Shown here: positions 58,592 to 64,000 of the stretch, piece after piece | Numbering within the stretch: the first letter of the stretch is position 1 | Layout of the letters: every line of letters starts with the position of its first letter | From: Candidatus Paraprochloron terpiosi LD05 | Lineage (GTDB): Bacteria > Cyanobacteriota > Cyanobacteriia > Cyanobacteriales > Prochloraceae | Direction of reading: 5' to 3' | Assembly (NCBI GenBank): GCA_018141785.1 | Contig: CP073341.1 | Span: 496,001-560,000, forward strand | DNA length: 64,000 nucleotides | Program-made: the position numbers and the translations under genes | Notes under the pieces: model-generated | Database searches by the model: none | Told to the model about the DNA's origin: nothing | The model's input: the letters and a program-made list of their open reading frames with translations, nothing else

Positions 58592-60328
58592 TTAAACAAC
58601 TGATGCGGTGGAACGCTCAACGGTTGTGGATAATATGGGTTGGTGTCGTTCTGGGGTTTGCAAGAGAAAGACAACCAGAGGACTGCTTTGCAATTCTCTG
58701 CGTGCCAGTCTCTGCAAGCTGCTAGAAATTTCATTTCTTAAACCCGCCCAGTCTACAGAGTATTGGTTAAATTCCTCCCAGTGCAAGTCCAGGGTCTTGT
58801 TGATAGCCCTAATAATTAATTGTTGCAGCAGGGAGCGCTCTACAGCAGTCACGACGCCCCGCAGATGAATTTCTGGTTGGGCCATTAATTGACCCGACCA
58901 ATCGATGGCCGCAGCTACAGTCAGTACCCCCTCTTCGGCCAACTTTTGCCTTTCTTTCATTACCTTTTCTTGAACTACCCCAGCCCGGTCTACCAGTTGA
59001 ATGCCAGAAGTGACTTTCCCGGCAATGCGAATGCGATCCTCGGTTAACTCGATAATATCCCCATTATTGATAATTACCATATTGTCCTCTGGAATGCCCA
59101 CACTGCAAGCTGTCTGACCATGTTTAACCAGCATGCGATGCTCTCCATGAAAGGGAATGAAAAATTTTGGCTTAGTCAACGCCAACATCAACTTCTGGTC
59201 TTCTTGGGCGCCATGACCGGAAACGTGAATTCCCCTGGCTCTGCCGTAAATGACATCTGCACCCAACATCATCAAACGGTCGATGGTCTTGACTACGGCG
59301 ATGGTATTGCCTGGAATGGGGTTTGCAGAGAACACCACCGTATCCCCAGGACGGATTTTGATTTGTCGGTGTTCCCTTCGGGAAATGCGAGTCAATGCGG
59401 CTAAGGGTTCTCCCTGAGAACCTGTGGTTAAAATTAAGACCTTCTCGTCTGGCAGGTGACGAATTGCTTTTAGGGGCTGAAACAGATCATCAGAACATTT
59501 GATGTAACCTAAATTGCGGGCATGGGCAATGAGATTCAGCATCGATCGCCCTACCACTACCACCTTGCGATTGTGCAGAAGGGCCAATTCCAGCACAATG
59601 CTCAGTCGGTGTAGGGAGGAGGCAAAAGTTGTGAGCATCAACCTTCCTTTGGTTTGGGCAAAAATACGGTCCAGATTGGGATAAACTGACCGTTCTGAAG
59701 GGGTATGTCCCGGTACTTCGGCGTTGGTAGAGTCGCTCAATAAGCACAAAACCCCTTTTTCACCATGTTCAGCGAGCCTTTGTAGGTCGAAATGCTCTCC
59801 ATCCACAGGAGTGTAGTCCACCTTAAAATCTCCCGTGTGAATTATTACACCAATCGGTGTATGGAGGGCTACGGTGAAGCTATCGGCAATTGAATGGGTA
59901 TTGCGGATAAACTCAACGAAAAAGTGTTTGCCAATTCTGACTATTTGTCGGGGAACGACGCTTTTGAGCTTTGTTCGATCTGCTACTCCTGCTTCTTCTA
60001 ATTTATCTTGCAATAAGGAGATAGCTAAACGAGGACCGTAGATGACGGGAATATCGAATTGCTTCAGGTGATAGGGAATACCGCCAATATGGTCTTCATG
60101 ACCGTGAGTTACCACCATTCCTTGGATTTTATTGCGATTTGACTGCAAATAGGTGGTGTTGGGAAGGACAATATTAATTCCGTGCATCTCATTAGAGGGG
60201 AAACCAATACCTGCATCTAAGAGAATAATTTCGTCTTCGTATTCAAACACGCAGGTATTCTTGCCAATTTCATGCAACCCGCCGAGAGGAATAATTTTCA
60301 GGGTGGGTTTAGAACCGTTTCTACTCAT
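58592..60328 (-). CDS. rnj: Ribonuclease J
   Basis: 578-residue metallo-beta-lactamase/beta-CASP ribonuclease with 5'-3' exo- and endonuclease activity in RNA turnover and processing. Metal site VVTHGHEDHIGGIP (H75, H77, D79, H80), PVDGEHFDLQRL region, LLSDSTNAEVPG (motif 3), beta-CASP VFSANPIPGNTIAVVKTID, FIPFHGEHRMLVKHG. The C-terminal domain ends RREISS-like ELQSSPLVVFLLQTPERHQ. Length normal for cyanobacterial RNase J. It is the last gene of the asd-dapA-rnj series on the minus strand, 197 bases after dapA. A 37-bp piece of it is duplicated at 55667-55703. Confidence 0.96.
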   Translation of the reverse strand: MSRNGSKPTLKIIPLGGLHEIGKNTCVFEYEDEIILLDAGIGFPSNEMHGINIVLPNTTYLQSNRNKIQGMVVTHGHEDHIGGIPYHLKQFDIPVIYGPRLAISLLQDKLEEAGVADRTKLKSVVPRQIVRIGKHFFVEFIRNTHSIADSFTVALHTPIGVIIHTGDFKVDYTPVDGEHFDLQRLAEHGEKGVLCLLSDSTNAEVPGHTPSERSVYPNLDRIFAQTKGRLMLTTFASSLHRLSIVLELALLHNRKVVVVGRSMLNLIAHARNLGYIKCSDDLFQPLKAIRHLPDEKVLILTTGSQGEPLAALTRISRREHRQIKIRPGDTVVFSANPIPGNTIAVVKTIDRLMMLGADVIYGRARGIHVSGHGAQEDQKLMLALTKPKFFIPFHGEHRMLVKHGQTACSVGIPEDNMVIINNGDIIELTEDRIRIAGKVTSGIQLVDRAGVVQEKVMKERQKLAEEGVLTVAAAIDWSGQLMAQPEIHLRGVVTAVERSLLQQLIIRAINKTLDLHWEEFNQYSVDWAGLRNEISSSLQRLARRELQSSPLVVFLLQTPERHQPILSTTVERSTASVV

Positions 60329-60525
60329 TTTTATCCTGATCTAGTTTTTTTATTGAATTGCTGCAATTGAATGAATGTGATTTAATTTTTTTTGATTGTT
60401 TAAATATACCCCTTCTTACCCCTATGGCTACCACAATCAATATCTAGGGTAACGATAGAGAAAATAAAAGAATTGATTTAATATCAACTGACTTAAAGCT
60501 GAATTTGTAAACACTGAAGATAAAT
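60329..60525. other. rnj-dapA gap, A/T-rich
   Basis: 197 bases, no gene; probably holds a separate promoter for rnj. No clear hairpin seen. Confidence 0.4.
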
Positions 60526-61416
60526 TCAGAGTAAATCAAGCTCTTTTAAAACGGTTGCTAACTTTTCTTCCAAGTCAGGCTCCATATTTTCTAAAGGTGA
60601 ACGCAAACCGCCTACATTCCAACCCTGTAATTTTAAAGCAGCTTTAATAGGAATCGGATTAGCAGTACAAAAAAGAACTTTAAATAAAGGAAAAAGTTTG
60701 AGTTGTATTTCCCGAGCAACATTTATTTGTCCTGCTTCAAAAGCTTGAATCATACCTTTAATTGGCTTCCCTACCAAATGACTAGCAACGCTAACAACTC
60801 CAGTTCCGCCCACAGTAAGCAGGGGTAAAGTTAGAAAATCGTCCCCGGAGTAGATGGCAAATGATGCTGGAGTGATACGGCGAATTTCGCAGGTTTGCGC
60901 CAAGGAACCACTAGCTTCTTTAATGGCCACAATATTATCTATTTCTGCCAGTAACCCAACTGTTTCCGGTTCCAGATTTGTCCCCGTGCGACTTGGTATA
61001 TTATAGAGCATCAGGGGCAAATCAGGCACTGCGTTAGCTATCGCCTGGAAATGTTTATACAATCCCGATTGGGGCGGTTTATTGTAATAGGGCACAACTT
61101 GCAGGGAACCATCCAAACCTAACTCTGCCGCACGAGCCGTAGCGGCGATCGCTGAATTCGTTGAGTTGGCACCGGTACCGGCGATGATCAATGCTTTACC
61201 CGCCACTGCTTGTTGCACTACCTTAAAGAGCTGATACTTTTCATCCCAACTCAAGGTAGGAGATTCTCCAGTTGTCCCGCACAGCACCAAGGCATCGTTG
61301 CCATGAAGAGCCAGATGCACTGCTAATTCTTCCGCCACAGCATAATTGACGCTGCCGTCCCCCTTAAACGGCGTCACCATTGCTGCGATCGTTCGGCCAA
61401 AATTTCCATTTGTCAT
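60526..61416 (-). CDS. dapA: 4-hydroxy-tetrahydrodipicolinate synthase
   Basis: 296 residues, aldolase class I TIM barrel. It condenses pyruvate with aspartate semialdehyde, the first committed step to lysine and diaminopimelate. Catalytic Lys166 in [10 protein letters not shown]; Tyr138 in [23 protein letters not shown] holds the T-T pair at 48-49. [19 protein letters not shown] is the conserved second half. Preceded by asd, 24 bases upstream, so an operon that makes and uses aspartate semialdehyde. Confidence 0.97.
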   Translation of the reverse strand: MTNGNFGRTIAAMVTPFKGDGSVNYAVAEELAVHLALHGNDALVLCGTTGESPTLSWDEKYQLFKVVQQAVAGKALIIAGTGANSTNSAIAATARAAELGLDGSLQVVPYYNKPPQSGLYKHFQAIANAVPDLPLMLYNIPSRTGTNLEPETVGLLAEIDNIVAIKEASGSLAQTCEIRRITPASFAIYSGDDFLTLPLLTVGGTGVVSVASHLVGKPIKGMIQAFEAGQINVAREIQLKLFPLFKVLFCTANPIPIKAALKLQGWNVGGLRSPLENMEPDLEEKLATVLKELDLL

Positions 61417-61440
61417 TTGTTATTGGTTTTTTGTTGTTTT

Positions 61441-62505
61441 TTATTTTTTATTTGCTGTATTCGGCACGCCGAGGAGATTTTCTCTGACCAATAACTCGGC
61501 AATTTGAACTGCATTCAGGGCAGCTCCCTTGCGAATTTGGTCGCCGCAGAGCCATAATTCTAACCCGCAGGGGTGAGAAATATCCTGACGAATTCTACCC
61601 ACCAACACTTCATCTCTGCCTGTAGCGTCAATTGGCATGGGGAAATAATTGATCTGCCAATCTTCCACCAATTTTACTCCTGGAGCCTGGGATAGAATCT
61701 CTCGAGCCGAAGAAACGGCAAAAGGGTTGGCAAATTCTAGGTTAACAGCTTCTGAATGGGCTCGCAATACAGGAACGCGCACGCAGGTAGCAGAGAGGCG
61801 CAAGTCGGGAGCATTAAAAATCTTCCGCGTCTCGTTAATCATCTTCATTTCCTCCTCAGCGTATCCCTGTTCGTTGAGAGGGGAATTGTGGGGAAACAAA
61901 TTAAACGCTAAGGGATAGGGAAAAATTTCTGTTGGCGGGGGTTGGTCCTGTAAAATTGCTCTAGCCTGAGTTTTCACCTCTTCCATTGCCCGGGCACCTG
62001 CACCAGAAGCCGATTGATAGGTAGCAACTACGATTCGTTTTACTGACTGTACCCGATGCAGCGGCCACACTACCATTGCCATTAAAATAGTTGTGCAGTT
62101 AGGATTAGCGATAATGCCCCGATGGTGTTTTGCTGCCGAGGGGTTAATTTCTGGCACAATTAAAGGCACTGACGGGTTCATGCGGAAAGCACTGGAGTTA
62201 TCGATAATCACTGCCCCTGCTCCTATTGCCTTATCAGCCCAAGCTTTGGTGGTAGAGCTGCCAGCAGAAGCCAAAACTAGGTCTATATCTTGGAAAGAAT
62301 CATCTCCCACAGCTTCTACCAGCAACTTTTCACCGACAAAGGGGATCGTAATACCAGCAGAACGGGGAGAAGCGAGAAGCTTCAAATCGGCAACTGGGAA
62401 CTTACGATTGGCTAAAAGTTTGATTAATTCACGGCCTACAGCCCCAGTTGCTCCCAGAACAGCAACGCGAATCTTGGTGTGAAGTGTACCAACGGTTTCG
62501 GACAA
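61441..62505 (-). CDS. asd: Aspartate-semialdehyde dehydrogenase
   Basis: 354 residues; reduces aspartyl phosphate to aspartate semialdehyde with NADPH. N-terminal VAVLGATGAVGRELIKLL nucleotide fold; active Cys137 in IIANPNCTTILMAM; SGAGARAMEEV; and RAHSEAVNLEF with the catalytic His. Slightly longer than usual at the N-terminus (MSETVGTLHTKIR). First gene of the asd-dapA unit, divergent from tig across 366 bases. Confidence 0.97.
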   Translation of the reverse strand: MSETVGTLHTKIRVAVLGATGAVGRELIKLLANRKFPVADLKLLASPRSAGITIPFVGEKLLVEAVGDDSFQDIDLVLASAGSSTTKAWADKAIGAGAVIIDNSSAFRMNPSVPLIVPEINPSAAKHHRGIIANPNCTTILMAMVVWPLHRVQSVKRIVVATYQSASGAGARAMEEVKTQARAILQDQPPPTEIFPYPLAFNLFPHNSPLNEQGYAEEEMKMINETRKIFNAPDLRLSATCVRVPVLRAHSEAVNLEFANPFAVSSAREILSQAPGVKLVEDWQINYFPMPIDATGRDEVLVGRIRQDISHPCGLELWLCGDQIRKGAALNAVQIAELLVRENLLGVPNTANKK

Positions 62506-62871
62506 ATTCTTTCCTCCCTAATGGAATCACTGTATTTTAACAGCCCGAGCTTTAATTGCCCATTCATTAGTTTAGCTTACCCTGTTGCTTGATGTCCACC
62601 TCGTGCCTTGATTGTACTATCATATATATTGGTCTCTCAGATGAATGGACGGGGAAGATTCAAGAATCTTGAGTGAGCGTAATATTTCCTACTCATCTTC
62701 TTAAGACTCTTATTGTAAAATCATTTTTGTGCTATACTGGAAAAAATTGCGAAAATATTTCATAAAATCTGAAAAAAATTACAAAACGGTAAAATTATCC
62801 CCGATAACCTGACTTCTCGCAGAAGTCTAATCTACCGAACAGTTATCTAAAATAAGAAATAAGAAGAATCG
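62506..62871. promoter_or_regulatory. Divergent promoter region between asd and tig
   Basis: 366 bases, A/T-rich, no coding signal. It must hold the promoters of asd (left) and tig (right). A TATAAT-like TGTGCTATACTGG near 62731 is a good -10 candidate for tig. Confidence 0.5.
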
Positions 62872-64000
62872 ATGAAAGTTATCCAGGAAAAGCTTCCAGC
62901 CAGCCAAATTGGTTTAGAAATTGAAATAGACGGCTCCTCTTCCCAAAAAACCTACGATAAGGTAGTGCAGGAACTCGCTCGATCTACTAATATTCCTGGG
63001 TTTCGCAAGGGGAAAGTACCGCATCACATCCTCTTACAGCGAATCGGACTCGGAAGGATTAAGGCAGCTGCTTTAGAAGAAATTGTCCAAAAGAGTCTGG
63101 AGGATGCAATCAAAGAAGAATCCATCGACAGTATAGGCAATTTGAAGTTGCTTTCTAACTTCTCCGAATTAATCGGGCAGTATAAACCAGGAGAACCCCT
63201 GACTTTTTCCGCTTCTGTAGACGTTGCCCCAGAAGTAGAATTGGGAGATTACCATTCAATGAAAGTCAAGGCCGAAGAAATTGTTGCCGATCCCAGTCAG
63301 GTAGATGATTTTTTAGCAGAACGTCAGCAAGAGCAAGCTACTTTAGTCCCGGTAGAAGATCGTCCTGCCCAGATGGGAGATGTGGCGACTATCGATTTCA
63401 AAGGTCGATTTGCAACAGCTGTTGGAGAAGAAGGGGAATTAATTCCGGGAGCTGAGGCGCAAGATTTTGAAGTTGAAGTAGCCAAAGGCAAGCTTATTGA
63501 GGGCTTGATTGAAGGCCTTGTTGGTATGAGGATAGAAGAGACGAAGGAGGTGGCGGTTACTTTTCCCGAAGATTATGCCCAAGAAGATTTAGCGGGTAAA
63601 GCTGCTGTTTTCACCATTGTGCTTAAAGAATTAAAAGAAAAAGAGCTGCCAGAGTTAGACGACGACTTGGCGGAGGAAGTGAGTGAGTTTGAAACCATGG
63701 TAGAGTTACGGCAGTCTTTGACAGAGAAATTCTCCCAAACAGCCGCTCGGGAAACAAAAAATAACATTCACGAAGCCATTATTGCTCAATTGAGGCAATG
63801 CTGTTCTGTCCAACTGCCAGAAACAATGATTGAAAAAGAAGTAGAAAATCTTCTGACTCGATCAGCAATTATGATGCAAAATTATGGATTAGACATACAA
63901 AAAATGTTTAATGCTGACACAATTCCGGTGATGAGAGAGCGATCGCGCCAGGACGCAATTGAAAATTTGCAAAAATCTCTTTTCCTCAAGAAAATTGCCC
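62872..64000 (+). CDS. tig: Trigger factor (partial, continues past window)
   Basis: Starts ATG 62872 (MKVIQEKLPASQIGLEIEID) and runs open to the right edge, 376 codons. The ribosome-binding domain has the FRKGKVP loop (GFRKGKVPHHILLQRIG). The PPIase domain follows from about residue 150 (DVATIDFKGRFATAVGEEGE, GLIEGLVGMRIEETKEVAV, FPEDYAQEDLAGKAAVFTI), then the start of the C-terminal chaperone arms. It is the ribosome-bound chaperone for nascent chains. clpP and clpX usually follow in cyanobacteria; they would be outside the window. Confidence 0.97.
   Translation, partial: MKVIQEKLPASQIGLEIEIDGSSSQKTYDKVVQELARSTNIPGFRKGKVPHHILLQRIGLGRIKAAALEEIVQKSLEDAIKEESIDSIGNLKLLSNFSELIGQYKPGEPLTFSASVDVAPEVELGDYHSMKVKAEEIVADPSQVDDFLAERQQEQATLVPVEDRPAQMGDVATIDFKGRFATAVGEEGELIPGAEAQDFEVEVAKGKLIEGLIEGLVGMRIEETKEVAVTFPEDYAQEDLAGKAAVFTIVLKELKEKELPELDDDLAEEVSEFETMVELRQSLTEKFSQTAARETKNNIHEAIIAQLRQCCSVQLPETMIEKEVENLLTRSAIMMQNYGLDIQKMFNADTIPVMRERSRQDAIENLQKSLFLKKIA

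Noticed and set aside
1..64000. tRNA genes
   Set aside because: Looked for cloverleaf ends and the GGTTCGAATCC-type loop by eye and found none convincing; a tRNAscan run would be decisive.

Overview
The window looks like a piece of a cyanobacterial chromosome, probably from a filamentous, repeat-rich species. HIP1 octamers (GCGATCGC) are scattered throughout. The families present are cyanobacterial favourites: several Uma2 proteins, XisH/XisI, DUF433, DUF928, DUF1822-type tails, CHAT-CHASE2, short Hfq and RNase J. The order rnj-dapA-asd, divergent from tig, is a conserved cyanobacterial block. No tRNA, rRNA or CRISPR array was seen.

Layout. 0-4 kb: decayed accessory fragments (Uma2, an antibiotic-biosynthesis-monooxygenase end, xisI) around leuS. 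4-9.4 kb: a small defence-like block on the minus strand, made of an AAA/OLD-like ATPase overlapping a separate TOPRIM-like DUF3226 protein, a type ISP-like nuclease-methyltransferase and a coupled Cys-rich small protein. 9.4-11 kb: hfq, an ECF-type sigma factor and its anti-sigma factor. 11-19 kb: a mercuric-reductase-like flavoprotein, two very large membrane proteins and a UvrD/PcrA helicase. 19-25 kb: a degraded accessory zone with four Uma2 genes or fragments' worth of duplication, xisHI, broken hicB copies, parDE, DUF433 and many palindromic repeats.

25-33 kb: a polymorphic toxin locus read on the minus strand. A SpvB-like/FG-GAP/RHS/Hint protein ends in a predicted deaminase domain and is followed by a SMI1/KNR4 immunity protein. 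The toxin reading frame is interrupted twice by single-base shifts. 33-41 kb: a Uma2 gene, a GT39-type glycosyltransferase, a decayed group II intron reverse transcriptase, a decayed IS200/IS605 transposase and a restriction-modification pair whose putative nuclease gene is frameshifted.

41-49 kb: a type I secretion cluster (parvulin-like isomerase, ABC exporter with an inactive C39-like domain, HlyD adaptor) with the same short palindrome in front of each gene, plus a DUF4114 protein that is a plausible secreted substrate. 49-50 kb: a group II intron RNA with a clear domain V, followed by a reverse-transcriptase fragment. 50-55.6 kb: an NB-ARC/DUF1822-like protein, a frameshifted CHAT-CHASE2 protein and a DUF928 protein, a likely signalling or protease module. 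55.7-58.2 kb: a KamA-type radical SAM aminomutase with an atypical ornithine-carbamoyltransferase-like enzyme, the best candidate here for an undescribed small pathway. 58.6-64 kb: housekeeping rnj-dapA-asd and, divergently, the 5' part of tig.

Two themes run through the window. One is small palindromic or TIR-bearing elements that have landed inside genes, introns and operon gaps. The other is a high count of single-base frameshifts in long accessory genes, which may be biological decay or assembly error. All calls are from reading the sequence; no database search was run.
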